The notes below the pieces were generated by a model. That model was given only the letters and a program-made list of their open reading frames with translations. It made no database searches and had not been told where the DNA came from. A stretch of DNA of 64,000 nt from Nemophila menziesii (taxonomy: Eukaryota > Streptophyta > Magnoliopsida > Boraginales > Hydrophyllaceae): positions 8,725,441 to 8,789,440 of the forward strand of contig JARWIR010000016.1 of assembly GCA_029959085.1 (NCBI GenBank). The letters are read 5' to 3'. The stretch's first letter is position 1; every line of letters begins with the position of its first letter. Shown here piece by piece: positions 1-11,689 of the stretch. Position numbers and translations under genes: made by a program.

Positions 1-1181
1 GTCATCTTCAAGACAACGGTTCCAGTTCCAAGTACTTTTGAAGTAGCGGAATTGCCCATAAATAAGATCTCTTCAGCTGTCGCTGGTTTGTATGTTTTGA
101 ACATCTTTTTCTCAGAGCATACATGTCGAGTGGCCCCAGTATCCACCCACCATTGTTTGGGATTCCCAACCAAATTCACTTCAGAAACAACTGTAGCGAG
201 ATCAATCTCGTTGACATCTTAAACCAGATCGTTAATCTCAGTCACGTTGGCTGGGCCATGCTTTCCTTTCCTGAAATTGCCTTTTCCGTTGTCTTTGCGA
301 CTTCGACAGTCTTTGGCACGGTGTACTAATTTGCCACACACATAACAATTACCAGAGAACTTGATCTTCTTATTGTTGATTGACTGCTCTTGGATTGAGT
401 TCTTTCGTTTTTTGGTGTTGGGCCTGTTTTGCTCCACAACATTTGCCTTTGACTCCACAAAACGATTACTGGTCCTCCTTTCAGACATCCTGTTATCTTC
501 CTCAATCCTTAGCCTCACAATCAGGTCTTCAACTGACATCTCCTTGCGTTTGTGTTTCAGATAATTCTTGAAATCTTTCCATGAAGGAGGCAGTTTTTCG
601 ACTATAGTAGCCGCTTTGAAAGTTTCTCCCAATTTCATGCCTTCAGCATCGATCTCATGCAATATTAATTGAAACTCTTGTACCTGACTCATGACTGGCT
701 TGGAATCTACCATCTTGAAGTCAAGAAATTTTCCGACTACAAATTTCTTTGTGCCGGCATCTTCAGTTTTGTACTTTCGATCAAGAGATTCCCACAATTC
801 CTGAGCAGTCTTATAAGGACTATACACATTGTAAAGTGTATTATCCAATGCATTTAGGATATAATTCCTACACAAGAAATCAGCATTTTTCCAGGCATCA
901 ACTGCTGCAACTGTCTGTACATCTGGATTTTCATCCAATGCAGGTGCATCTTCAGTTAAGTACTTGGTTAAACTCAAGGTGGTCAAATAGAACACCATCT
1001 TCTGTTGCCACCTCTTGAAGTCATTTCCATTGAACTTCTCAGGCTTCTCAGCGGGTCCAATAGGGCTAAATGCATTCCTCACAATCGGGATTGCAGATGG
1101 TATGTTGTTACCGGTTCCATCATTTCCGGATGCATTGCCTATCTCAGTAGACATTGTTTCTATCACAAATAGAAACCACAA
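1..1181 (-). pseudogene. Ty1/Copia retrotransposon gag and start of pol (partial, nonsense-broken)
   Basis: Read on the minus strand from the ATG at 1181, a 320-codon frame shows a Copia-type Gag: an N-terminal Gag-like domain (UBN2/retrotran_gag type, roughly residues 45-220), a basic stretch, then a CCHC zinc knuckle C-x2-C-x4-H-x4-C ([14 protein letters not shown], near residue 280). A TAA at 219-221 ends it. Beyond the stop the same frame continues to the window edge into a protease-like region with WWVDTGATRHVCS and LFMGNSATSK. Copia gag and pol are normally one continuous frame, so the stop is read as a nonsense mutation, although programmed readthrough cannot be excluded. Integrase, reverse transcriptase and RNase H would lie left of base 1. 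No host role is inferred. Confidence 0.9.
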
Positions 1182-1822
1182 TTATTCAACAGATTGTTTT
1201 TATAAAATCAAATAACGACAAACACGATCCTTATAAAAAATGATTAAACAACAAAAAGGAATCTAAATGTTATCGCCAAGAATAAATTCTTGTTTAGGAA
1301 GATTGATAGAGTATCCTTTAATTTCCCAAGTTTTTATGATCTTGTTAGTCCCCCAAGATTTATTTATATTCTTGTTGTAGAAGACAAAAGGAATTTAAGG
1401 GGTACAAGCAAAAAAAAAAAAAAAAAAAAAAAACAGAAATAAATTGGATAAACAAATAGTAAACACAAACAAAAGTACATAAATGTTACTGTACAAATGA
1501 AAGTAAATAAATTTTACTGTACAAAATGACAGTAATTTGATTTAAAAAATGTTTCAGATTATAAAGCTACTGGATTCAAATCAAAATAAATTATATATAT
1601 ATTACAGAAGAAAGATTAACTAAACAAATGCATAACTATCAAAATTACATAAAATGATAGTATATTAAAACAAAAAGTAACAAGTTTGAAAAGCCAAAAA
1701 CACAAAATTTTCACATAAGAGAAACAATTTTTTTTTCTTTCAATAATTAACACAACAGAAAACAGGATAGATCTTAAGTTGTTGTTTCTTGTGTGTTAAA
1801 ACATGTAAACAAATAAATTTAA

Positions 1823-2580
1823 CTAGATATAAATGCAGGATAACGAAATATAATTGATAAACTTACAGTACAGAATGCAGAAAGAAATTCCGAGGCTTGA
1901 ACTTGGTTCAATGTCCTTAAGATCTATTCGCCCTGCTATGGTGCTCACAATTGATAGCGATGATCTCCCAGGATACAACGGACTCAAGTCAATCGATAGC
2001 AGCACTACACAAAGATTGACAACGGCGAACTAAAAATGTATTGTCTTTCTCTCTCAAAACTTTTGTAAAATGGATATGCAAAAAACCCTAGTAAATATTT
2101 TAGATATTATTACTCTAATTCTACTTCTAGAAAATGGTGGGAGGCCTCCCTATTTATAGAAATGACTAAGAGGCAATTCAACGCCATTCAATGGGTACGT
2201 GACTGTTCAAATTAGGAGACATTTAACCATTGAAGCATGACATGAAACAACACGTTGCTTCGGTGACAACAGGTTTGAGTTTACACGTGCGCTTAGATAA
2301 CTGTCACAAAATAGAATTTTTGGTAACGTTTTCTTTAGTGTTTTATTTACACACACGTGACCAAAACAGATCTTATTTTGAATTACTTGTAACACGTCTC
2401 GTGTTGAAAACTCATGATATGCAGATATATTTCTATGCTTCTTTATTTTTATTTTTTTTGTTCTCCAAAATATTTTATACTCAATTTCTCATTCACTTCT
2501 CAATGGTTTTAACCAAGTGAATATCAAACAATTGAGTCAACGTCGTTAGTCCACACTTGGAAAAATCCAATTGACTAACA
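1823..2580 (-). mobile_element. 5' LTR and leader of the Copia element (left boundary uncertain)
   Basis: Upstream of gag on the minus strand lies an LTR-like region. On the plus strand its outer edge ends in ...TTGACTAACA at 2571-2580, so the element reads TGTTAGTCAA inward, the usual TG start of a plant Copia LTR. A TATA box sits 420 bp inside. A GTAAGT splice-donor-like site follows near 1866 (minus), and an A tract lies at 1410-1433 between LTR and gag. I could not find a clear initiator-Met-tRNA primer binding site, so the inner LTR boundary is approximate; the leader between here and gag (1182-1822) has no other recognisable feature. Confidence 0.6.
2151..2160 (-). promoter_or_regulatory. 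TATA box of the Copia LTR
   Basis: The minus strand reads TCTATAAATA, followed by a GC-richer stretch (GGGAGGCCTCCC). The position inside the LTR, with transcription heading toward gag, fits the retrotransposon promoter. The transcription start would be expected about 30 bp further, near 2120. Confidence 0.6.
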
Positions 2581-2736
2581 TGTTTTAACGAGATATATTT
2601 CCTAATAAATGTATAACCAATGAAAAGTATTATAAATAATAGCGTATTATATGTAGATGTTCTAAAAGGTCGTGGATTACAAACTATTTCTATTTTCTTT
2701 TTTATGACACCATAAATTGTATCATATGAATACTTT

Positions 2737-2809
<73 letters not shown>

Positions 2810-4167
2810 AATATATACTTTATTCTTTTCTTTCATTGTATCTTACATATTATTACTAGTTTATAACATCTTTTATTGTTGTATATAATTTTACTCTTTT
2901 GTTCTTTTTAAGTATTATTATTTTTTGATAAATAGAATCCAAACATAGACACTACTAATCATTCATAGATAATTTGTTTGAGATTTAGTCCTTTTAAATT
3001 TGTAATTTATATTTAAATAAATAACTTATAATTTAATATTCTTATATTAAATTATCGCAGACTTTATGAATCTATATACAAATTTGAAGTCTTTTTTTTT
3101 TTTTTTTGTTCAAAGAAATTTGAAGTCCAAATTGTGAGGTTTACCCGTCCAAAAAAAAAAAAAATTGAGGTTTAAGTTAAAATTTACTACAAATTCCAAA
3201 GTAGAAGCTTTCCACGTAATCAAAACTTTATATCCAAATCCTTTTCTTGCCAAAAGATAATTATCTTCTTTAAAATAAAATAATGATATATAATATTAAT
3301 TATATCATCTAGATATTTATGAATTGATATAATTGATTATTCATTTAATTTTATCATGATATGTCTTTTCTCATCCAACTATCCTGCTATGTAACATGTA
3401 TATTTGGGGTATTCAAAATAAACGTTAAATATTATTAAAATATATATAATCCAAATATCATCCACATAAGTTTTAAATAGATAAATTATAAAAGAAGAAA
3501 TAATGATAAAATTATTCAAAAATACCATTATGAAAATATTTTGGTTATGCATTCTTTTTCTTTTTATCATATACCCTACGCTTTTTTCAAAAGTTGATTG
3601 GCATGAAATCCACAACTTTTGGATTTGTGTAGAGTACGATAATAAGATTGATGTTTTCGTGTGGAATGCACACTCCTCCAACTTTGTCGTGTCGCTTAAT
3701 AGTGCTATCCTCTTCACCACCAAGTTAAATTGTTTTTGCGTAGGTCATTTAGAGAACAACATGCAATTCTTGGCTCTTTAATTTTAACCCCACCTTGTGT
3801 CAAAAAAAGAAAAGAAATTAATCACACCTTCACGTTAAATTGTTGATCATTTCTCACTCTAATTTACCCTATATCAGAATTAGGGTACCTACTTCGAATT
3901 TAAGGACTCGAGGAAAAAAAATAGACTAAAACCCAATTCCTAATTCAATTATTTTCAACCGTAATACCATATAAAGCAATCTCATTAATTTTATGGCAAT
4001 AGCGTGTGCTAGATCACTGTAGAAGTTTGTTATATTATATGATACCCCACCAATATTGTATAATTTAGGATTTTCCTTATTCTTATATCTCTTACATTAA
4101 TGAGAACGAGATTAATTCTCGCCCACAACGCAATAATAACTATAAGACAAATGAATTGTTTTTTACC
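2581..4167. other. AT-rich intergenic region with a TA microsatellite
   Basis: No gene is supported here. A perfect (TA)n tract of about 32 repeats occupies 2741-2804, and short T and A homopolymers lie at 3092-3107 and 3151-3164. Frames of 90-115 codons around 3379-3781 overlap on both strands, resemble nothing I recognise and are rich in Ile, Leu and Tyr codons expected from AT-rich DNA, so I do not call them. Confidence 0.6.
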
Positions 4168-4175
4168 TATAAATA
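4168..4175 (+). promoter_or_regulatory. TATA box of the VIT-like gene
   Basis: TATAAATA lies 71 bp upstream of the transporter start codon, a normal spacing for a plant TATA box with a short 5' UTR (start of transcription expected near 4200). Confidence 0.65.
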
Positions 4176-4245
4176 ACAAACTCAGAGGCATGTGCTCACC
4201 ACACTCATTTATCATCTTCTCTTCTAAGCAACATTTCTATTAACC

Positions 4246-4881
4246 ATGGCTTCAAACCAAACATCTCACCAAGATACCACAAATAACGTGGAGCAACAAG
4301 TGATCAGAGATCTAGAGCTTGAAAAAATAGATGAATTTGATTACTCAAAACGATCACAATGGGTTCGTGCAGCTGTATTAGGAGCGAACGATGGAGTAGT
4401 TTCAACTGCATCACTAATGATGGGTGTTGGAGCAGTCAAAGATGACATCAAGGTCATGATCCTTACAGGTTTCGCAGGCTTAGTAGCTGGTGCTTGTTCC
4501 ATGGCCATAGGTGAATTTGTGTCTGTTTACTCACAACTCGACATAGAAGTAGCTCAAATGAAAAGAGATGGAGAAGAGGTAGAAGATGGAGAAAAGGAGA
4601 GTTTACCAAATCCAGTACAAGCAGCAGCAGCATCAGCTCTTGCGTTTTCTGTGGGTGCAACTGTGCCATTATTAGCTGCTTCATTTGTTAGAGAATATAA
4701 AGTGAGAGTTTGTGTTATAATTGGTGCAGTTAGTGTTGCTTTGCTTATGTTTGGTTGGTTAGGGGCTGTATTAGGGAAAGCTTCTGCAGCAAAATCTTCA
4801 GCAAGAGTGTTAATTGGAGGTTGGATAGCCATGGCGGTCACATTTGGTTTGACAAAGTTAATTGGCTCTAGTGGACTTTAA
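4246..4881 (+). CDS. Vacuolar iron transporter homolog (nodulin-21 / CCC1-VIT family)
   Basis: A single-exon 211-residue frame. Residues 37-62 (the WVRAAVLGANDGVVSTASLM block) are the signature of the VIT/CCC1 family. About five hydrophobic segments are visible: 41-63, 69-93, 127-148, 152-178 and 185-206. The hydrophilic loop at 100-125 is short and acidic, so the long cytosolic metal-binding domain of VIT1 is absent; length and loop match the nodulin-21-like (VTL) subfamily. Family members move Fe2+ (and Mn2+) into the vacuole, probably in exchange for protons; the membrane here is inferred. The start is favoured by its context (accATGG), the upstream TATA box and conservation beginning some 30 residues later. 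The gene lies alone between the Copia element and intergenic DNA, and no break is seen. Which VTL paralog it is cannot be decided from sequence alone. Confidence 0.93.
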   Translation: MASNQTSHQDTTNNVEQQVIRDLELEKIDEFDYSKRSQWVRAAVLGANDGVVSTASLMMGVGAVKDDIKVMILTGFAGLVAGACSMAIGEFVSVYSQLDIEVAQMKRDGEEVEDGEKESLPNPVQAAAASALAFSVGATVPLLAASFVREYKVRVCVIIGAVSVALLMFGWLGAVLGKASAAKSSARVLIGGWIAMAVTFGLTKLIGSSGL

Positions 4882-5980
4882 ACTATTATATAAATAACAA
4901 TCTTTAAATTGTAAAGCCACTTATTATAGTAATAACTTTCTGGCTCGTAAGGATTGTGGTTGTTATATTAGCTCGATCCTTGTTAGATGCATACTACTAT
5001 ATGTTCTTAGTAAATCGCTTGTATACATAATTAGTGGCGGTTGATATTCGCTTTAATTATCAATATAATATATGCGTAAGGGTAAGTATCACAAACAAAT
5101 GTATCATGCATACGGATGTGGATTTGAAATAATCAAATTCATATTTGTTTTCCTAAATAAGTTTTTTCTCTTTTATATATTGGATAATATATTTTAATGA
5201 ATACCTAACATTATTCATATTAATATATCGAGTAATGATATATACCACCCAAATTCATACCACCCAAATGTCACCCAATGACATGGCGTGAATTGGTTGG
5301 TTACAAATCTTTAATCAAATCAAGGAAATAAATGCGTTAACAATTTGTAATCTACTTTTGTTTGTGTGATGATATTAACGTATGTTACTTAACCCAAATA
5401 CTATGAAATACTTACTTTAATTCAGTTAAACTGTAGAATCAACACCTCAATATATTGAGGTCTTAGACCTATTTCATAAATATATAAAACACCCGACCTA
5501 CTCAAAGATGGTGAGATTATCAGATTCTTTTTTTTTTGTTTTTGTTTAAATGTGAGGTTATCAGATTCAGATTCAGATTTCCTTGAAAATTATCAGACAA
5601 ATATTTTATTCAGAAGAAGTCTTTTTCAAAAGCAAAGTCTGTTGGCCGTCAGCAAATCTCAAATTATTTTCAATCACGCTCTAGAATTTTTATTTCTAAA
5701 CATATATAAATGTGTGTTATAGATATTTGTTCAAAAATTTAGTTATTGAGAATACCAATTATAAAATACGGTATCATTTAATTGAACATACAAAATTATA
5801 TGTGAGCCTTTGTTACTTTGATCATGCTCACGTTGAGCTAGATAAATTCATAACAGATGGTGACGTGCATGTGGATGATTTAGCAGGAAAGGAAAGAATG
5901 GGAGATAGAAAATAATTTTTGAACCAGACCTTCAACTCATCATTTTAAATTTTGATGATATATACTTATAATTAAATACA
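4882..5980. other. Intergenic region downstream of the VIT-like gene
   Basis: AT-rich sequence without a supported gene. A short frame at 5712-5915 has no recognisable domain. At 5247-5275 the phrase TACCACCCAAATTC is repeated in imperfect form, possibly the end of an old transposable element, but no partner end was found. Confidence 0.5.
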
Positions 5981-6312
5981 CTTCTACAATAATGATCTTA
6001 ATTTAGCGACCGTATATGAGGTCGTAAGGGATTTGCTAAGTGGTCACTAAATATATGATTATACTTTTAACAATGATTTGTGATCGCTAGGATTTGATCT
6101 TTAAAATACCTAGTTGCGAGCACCTGTACTGATCACTATCTTTAGCAAAGTCTATGTGGTCGCTAAATGGTTAACCTTTGACGACCACTTGTTGACCGTT
6201 TAAGGAGGCTTGAATTAACGACCACTAATGGTCATTAAAAGCTGAGTTGCTTAGCGACCGAATTTACTATTTGGTGACCATTTTGCGGTTGGTAAAAGGT
6301 GTTGTATATAAA
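5981..6312. mobile_element. Degraded CACTA-like subterminal fragment
   Basis: Starts with CACTTCTACAATAATG, resembling a mutated CACTACTACAA terminus, followed by many copies of TAGCGACC / GGTCGCTA in both orientations up to about 6290. Short subterminal repeats in both orientations are typical of CACTA-type ends. No opposite terminus or coding sequence was found, so this is a fragment. Confidence 0.5.
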
Positions 6313-6938
6313 AAAAATTACTAATATATATTACACAAACAAAATTAAATAGTCGAATACTCGAAATCGTTATGGAAAATAGTGAATAGTCGAAAAGATT
6401 ACAGAGAATCATTTTTGGGCAAATATATATTACAAACCAAATTAAATAGTTGAAAAGATTACAGAATATAAAAATTCAAATATAAATAAATTACAAACCA
6501 AAATAGATGAACAAAAAAAAAATCGTGATAATTATACAGACATATCTGGGATTAAATCAGGGGAGGGAGTTTGATCGGGGGACTGAGTCTCGTCAAGACC
6601 AGTCTTTCGTGTGGCGCCCATATGGTGTAAGAAGATTTGTAAATTAAAAATATAAGAGTACTTTCAAATATAATCGTAAATCAAATTGTATAAGTTTTAT
6701 GGCTTCGATGTAATAAAAATAAAAAAGAATCCCTAAAATGATTAATTTTTATATAATTCTGGTTTAATTAAAAATATACATTGAAAAAGGGTGATCTTTT
6801 TATTTATGGGGTAATTATTTATTGATTAGGAGTAGTGTATTTGTATTAGTAAATTTTATTGCCATGCTTAATAAAAGAAATTTGAAATAAATGACAAATA
6901 TCTACGATTGGAGAATCTTCTCTAATACGTTTCTCTCT
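6313..6938. other. Intergenic region before actin gene A
   Basis: AT-rich, no gene supported. Homology with the actin B and C loci begins only near 6930. Confidence 0.5.
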
Positions 6939-7784
6939 CACACTTTTTCCAATACGTTTCTTTCAGTTTCAAAACAGTCGAGCGAGCAGCACTAAACGAC
7001 ACTCCCATACTTCTCTGAGTTCTCTCACTTCATTTCCTTCCATTTCCACCAAAGGTAAAATCCTTGCAATATTTCTTATAATCTGCTCATCAATCATGTA
7101 ATCATTCACGTTTCTCTTCTCTTAACTTTGCTGTTTTGATCACTTCACCCTTTCAATTTTTGTTTTTCTTTGTTTCTCTAAGTATATCTTTTTCGATTAT
7201 GATAGACTTTGTCGTTTTAGCTATGTATTTATGGAATTACATGCGTACGAAGAAATGGAAATGGAGATAATAAAATAATTAGAAAAATTAAATTGCGTGT
7301 ACAAATGAGATAAATAATTGGCTTTGATGTTTAATTTTCTTTTTGTATAATTTCGCCTTCTCTTTTAACTTTTCGATAATTTCTATGTAGCAGAAAATAA
7401 TAAATTGATTTTCTTAACGATTAACAAATTAATATTAAGTTTTATGTTAAAATAATAGATCAGGTAGAGATGAAAAATTAGTTTTGCTAAAACGATAACT
7501 AAGTTAAAATGCAAATGCGATCTGATTTAGAACGTGTTGATATCTTCTAAGCAACTCCGATCTACATGATTATGTGTTTCATGTTTTGAATTAATTTCTA
7601 TATTGTGGAAAACGTACAAACATGCAAGTAATATTTGTGCTTTGTAATTCTTATAGACTGGAAAATGAACTAATTTTGATAATGTATATAGGCTTGTTTC
7701 ATTTCAAGTGATTTCAGTGCAATAATTATAGTGACTTTATTGTAATAATGTTATTAACATAGCTTGTTTTAATGCTTTGAAAAG
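6939..7784 (+). promoter_or_regulatory. Actin A 5' leader exon and leader intron
   Basis: A leader conserved with genes B and C runs from CACACTTTTTCC at 6939 to the donor AAAG|GTAAAA after 7054. The leader intron is then about 7055-7784 (730 bp), ending in an AG four bases before the ATG. A long 5' UTR intron ending just before the start codon is characteristic of plant actin genes and often raises expression. No TATA box was evident. Transcription start is not resolved. Confidence 0.7.
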
Positions 7785-7788
7785 AAAG

Positions 7789-9179
7789 ATGGATGTAGAA
7801 GATATTCAACCACTTGTTGTTGACAATGGAACAGGAATGGTCAAGGTTAGTCAATACAATACAATACACAAAATCCTTCCTTCTTTTGTATTTCTTTCTT
7901 TTAGTTAATATCTCGTTTATTTTATCCAATAGGCTGGTTTTGCTGGAGATGATGCACCAAGATCAGTTTTCGCGAGTATAATTGGTCGTCCTAAACACAC
8001 TGGTGTTATGGTAGGAATGGGACAAAAAGATGCTTATGTTGGTGATGAAGCTCAATCTAAGAGAGGTATTTTGTCTTTGAAATACCCGATTGAGCATGGT
8101 ATTGTTAATAATTGGGATGATATGGAGAAGATTTGGTATCACACTTTCTATAACGAGCTTCGTGTTACTCCTGAAGAACATCCAGTTTTACTCACCGAGG
8201 CTCCGTTAAATCCCAAGGCTAATCGTGAGAAAATGACTCAAATCATGTTTGAAAATTTCAATGTCCCTGCTATGTATGTTGCTATTCAAGCTGTTCTTTC
8301 TCTCTATGCTAGTGGACGTACCACAGGTATGTATTTGTATTCGTATTCTTATTTGTATTCATCTCTGCAGGGGTATAATTGGTATTATTTGTATATGGTA
8401 ATTGAATAGGTATTGTTCTTGATTCTGGAGATGGAGTGAGTCATACTGTACCGATTTACGAAGGATATGCACTTCCACATGCTATCTTACGTTTGGATTT
8501 AGCTGGTCGTGATTTAACAAATTATCTTGCTACTATTTTAACTGAGAGGGGTTATTCATTAACCACATCTGCTGAGCTGGAAATAGTTCGTGATGTGAAA
8601 GAGAAACTTGCTTATGTGGCGATTGATTATGAAGAGGAGTTAGAGATTTCAAAGGGAAGCTCTACAGTTGAGAAGAACTATGAAATGCCAGATGGACAAA
8701 TTATTACAATTGGTTCAGAAAGGTTTAGATGTCCTGAAGTTCTTTTTCAACCATCTTTAATTGGAATGGAAGCTGTTGGAATACATGAAACAACTTACAA
8801 TTCAATAATGAAATGTGATGTTGATATTAGAAAGGATTTGTATTCAAATGTTGTTCTTAGTGGTGGTTCAACTATGTTTCCTGGTATTGCTGATCGTATG
8901 AGTAAGGAAATTACAGCTCTTGCCCCTAGTACCATGAAAATTAAAGTTGTGGCCCCACCTGAGAGGAAATACAGTGTTTGGATTGGTGGCTCTATCTTGG
9001 CTTCTCTCAGTACTTTCCAACAGGTAAACCTTTTTTGTCTCTAATACTCAGAATCGAGGAAAACAGAGCCTACCTAGTATATATATCCTACTAAGCTTTA
9101 CTTGTTTTTGTAGATGTGGATCACAAAGAGTGAGTACGATGAATCTGGTCCTGGTATTGTTCATAGGAAGTGCTTCTGA
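7789..9179 (+). CDS. Actin, divergent paralog A (4 coding exons)
   Basis: Exons 7789-7845, 7933-8326, 8410-9023 and 9114-9179, all with GT/AG introns, give 376 residues, one fewer than usual plant actin. The introns fall after codon 19, within codon 151 and after codon 355, the canonical plant actin positions. Visible landmarks are the DNGTGMVK nucleotide loop near residue 12, the D-loop [12 protein letters not shown] (about 43-54), YPIEHGIV with the methylated-type His, the second phosphate loop DSGDGVSH, and the C-terminal HRKCF. Actin polymerises into cytoplasmic filaments and hydrolyses ATP. Unusual residues: FASIIGRP in place of FPSI, IWYHTF in place of IWHHTF, and [10 protein letters not shown] plus AELEIVRD in place of DLTDYLMKIL and AEREIVRD. 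All frames are open, so the gene looks functional, though expression is unknown. B and C are closer to each other than to A. Confidence 0.95.
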
Positions 9180-9197
9180 GCTTGGAAATTATGCGTG

Positions 9198-9343
9198 GTG
9201 AGTTTTTTTTTAAACTTCTCTTGAATTTTATAGATAAATACCCACCTTAAAAGGTCAAAAAAATTTCTTCCCAATTATAATTATGAGAATCTCTTAGTTG
9301 AATTTTTCGTGACGAGTGGACTTATTTTTTCGTGTTATTTCAG
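9198..9343 (+). other. Probable 3' UTR intron of actin A
   Basis: GCGTG|GTGAGT begins 19 bp after the stop codon and TTATTTCAG|GTTGAA ends the segment. Both sites are conserved in genes B and C although the intron body differs in length (146 bp here, 88 bp there). The closeness to the stop would spare the transcript from nonsense-mediated decay. Confidence 0.6.
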
Positions 9344-9793
9344 GTTGAATGGACTTAATGGATGAGAAGTCTAGGTTGGAGAGTTCCTGAAGCATTAGTA
9401 TGTGGTTGTAATTGTGATGTTACTTTTTAAGGATTTTTAAATTCATTTGTGAAACTTGATACAACTATTAGTTCCCTTTAGTTATAATATGTGTTGGTTG
9501 AGACTTGCATGAAAGCTTTGAATATGGTAACAAAGTATTAGTATCCATTAGCATTTAGTATTATTAATTCGGGTTTCTCCAACGTATCTCTGAAATTGAC
9601 CATTGTTATGATGCTCATGACCAGCACGTGTCCCTTCTCTCTACCAATGGAGACAGGATATCGTAGAACCATTCCCGACCAAAACCTAAATTAAGCAAAA
9701 CTTAGTTTAAGTACGTCTATGTTGCATTTAATTAATGTACTCGTTTGGTAGAATTTGAGGTAGTAACCATCAACACTAGCCTCAAGCCTTGGA
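9344..9793 (+). other. Actin A 3' UTR and downstream homology block
   Basis: Sequence homologous to the DNA downstream of actin B and C (for example CGTATCTCTGAA, CAGCACGTGTCCCTTCTCT). Homology stops abruptly after GGAACTT at about 9793, marking the edge of the ancestral actin duplication. Confidence 0.7.
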
Positions 9794-10579
9794 ACTTTAT
9801 CATGACCGACCATGGTTCATAATGGTATGCTGAGTAATTTCGAGATCAACGTAGGTGCGAATGTGGGAATACACTTTCAGTCCTTGATGGTAGCACACAT
9901 AAATTAATAGAGATGGGGAGGTAAACAACTCATATTAGTACAAGGGTGGCCAAAAAGTTCTTTCAACTAGAGTAATTTCGGCATATTTTACTCAGCCACT
10001 CAAGAAATCGTGTATAATTTGACATATGGGTGCTAAGTAGTGCTATCCATAGATCTTATTACCTTAATTCCTAGTTCGAGAAATCCAGGATAACAAGTAT
10101 GTGTTGACTAAGGATTTAGAGCTGATTACAGAACTCGAGAGAGTTGGTCATCCGATCTAATATTGTTATAATAGCAGTTGCTCGAGCTTTCGGTAGGAAA
10201 AATACATTAGAAGATTTGGAAGGGAGTCTGGATACTCTCAGCTAGCACTTCCACACACAGGTCACTAAGAAAAAGTTACGACATCGGTGGGAAGGTCCCA
10301 ACTGGCCATTCATGAAGTCTGACCAGGCACTTACCGATTGGAAATCGAAGATGGGCGACTCCTTAGAATGTGTGGCATACTAAGAAACGAAGAAGGTACT
10401 ACATAAGGGCAACCCCCTCAAGACCACACATGAGTTTGTAATAATATAAGATTATTTTATTTACTCTCTTGGTCAAACCATGTCACTGCACTATCCTCTA
10501 TTCTGAATTTTTTAGAGTTTCTTAAGATGGGTTTCTAAGATAGTGGTTTTACGGGGTATGCCTACTTAAAAGTTTATAC
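9794..10579. other. Unassigned sequence, probably retroelement-derived
   Basis: Less AT-rich than the intergenic DNA around it, with no open frame of useful length and no recognisable domain. It leads directly into a tandem repeat array. Confidence 0.4.
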
Positions 10580-11107
10580 CTACTATCACAAGTTAGTCGT
10601 GTGTCTATAGTCGAGCTCATATGCTGACTATAATAGGCCCATGGTGTTATTACTTGGAAGTTAATCTCTCTAAGTCCTTTATCCGAGCTCCTGCCCAGAC
10701 TACAACAAGTTCATGGCCTTAAAATATTTTTAAACATAAACATCTTCAATGCATATAGTTGAAATCCTACGAAACTTCAACTGGCTCGTTAAAATTTTAC
10801 TTGGACATAAATATTCTCAAGTCATCTAGTCAAACTTTTAATTGACCACAACAACTCGTGGCCTTAAAAATATTACTTGGACGTAAACATCCCAAAGACA
10901 TCTAGTTGAGATCCTATGCCGCCTACAACGGGCTCATGGTCTTAAAATCCGACTTGGGACGTGAACATCCCCTAGTCCTCTAGTTGAGATCCTTATGCCT
11001 ACTACAACAGGCTCATGGCCTAAAAATCTTACTTGGATGTAAACATCCCCAAGTCATCTAGTCGAACTCATATGTTGTAAACAACAAACTCATGGCCTTA
11101 AAAATCA
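10580..11107. repeat. Tandem array of ~78-bp repeats (about six diverged copies)
   Basis: Each unit contains a variant of ACTTGGACGTAAACATCC, then CATCTAGTTGAGATCCTATG, then CTACAACAGGCTCATGGCC and a short A run. Copies begin near 10653, 10725, 10797, 10873, 10951 and 11029, with an isolated copy at about 11607-11684. Such arrays are common in untranslated regions of large LTR retrotransposons, but no diagnostic coding sequence is nearby. Confidence 0.75.
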
Positions 11108-11689
11108 TGTTTAGCTAAAAAGTACTAAAGTTTAACAAACAAAAGTCATCGTTTCTTAGATATTCATGTAATAAAGGTTTTAAAATCTTACATAAGTAAA
11201 GGATGCAAAGACCCTTAAACACTGTCCGACCAACTATCTAGTACAAAGAGTTGCCGAAGAGATCAAAAATCACACTTTGGCAAGAAGACAATCAAGAAAA
11301 AATTTCTTGTACAAAAACTTATGCAATATGCAAATTTGTTTGCCCAAAACAAAAAATATATAAAGAGGTGAGGTAGGAACAATCACAAGGAAGCAACATC
11401 AGATAATGAAGATATCCCATAAATTAAAAAGTCACTAAGTGCCTGGATTCAGGCCCAATAATCCCAAAAGGCATGCGGAAGGAAAAACATAATAAAATAA
11501 ACACAAACAATACTTAAAACAGTAAGGATTATCCCATATCCAGTTTCATAAGACTAATGAAAAACATCAAACAAATCAAGAAGGCCATATATTCATCACC
11601 AACAAATCTTATTTGGGACGTAAACATCCTTAATCCTCCAATTGAGCTCCTTATGCCTACGACAACATGATCATGTCCTAACTCCTTTA

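Noticed and set aside
3379..3781. Overlapping 92- and 114-codon frames
   Set aside because: AT-rich, opposite strands, no recognisable domain or promoter.
4463..4841. Minus-strand frames opposite the VIT-like gene
   Set aside because: Mirror frames of a conserved coding sequence; only the plus strand matches a known family.
5712..5915. Short frame that might be a Copia RNase H end
   Set aside because: Only a vague resemblance; no catalytic residues or neighbouring domains.
8008..9044. Actin exons read as separate genes (for example starts at 8008 and 8436)
   Set aside because: These are internal exons with readthrough into introns; proper GT/AG splicing gives one 376-residue actin.
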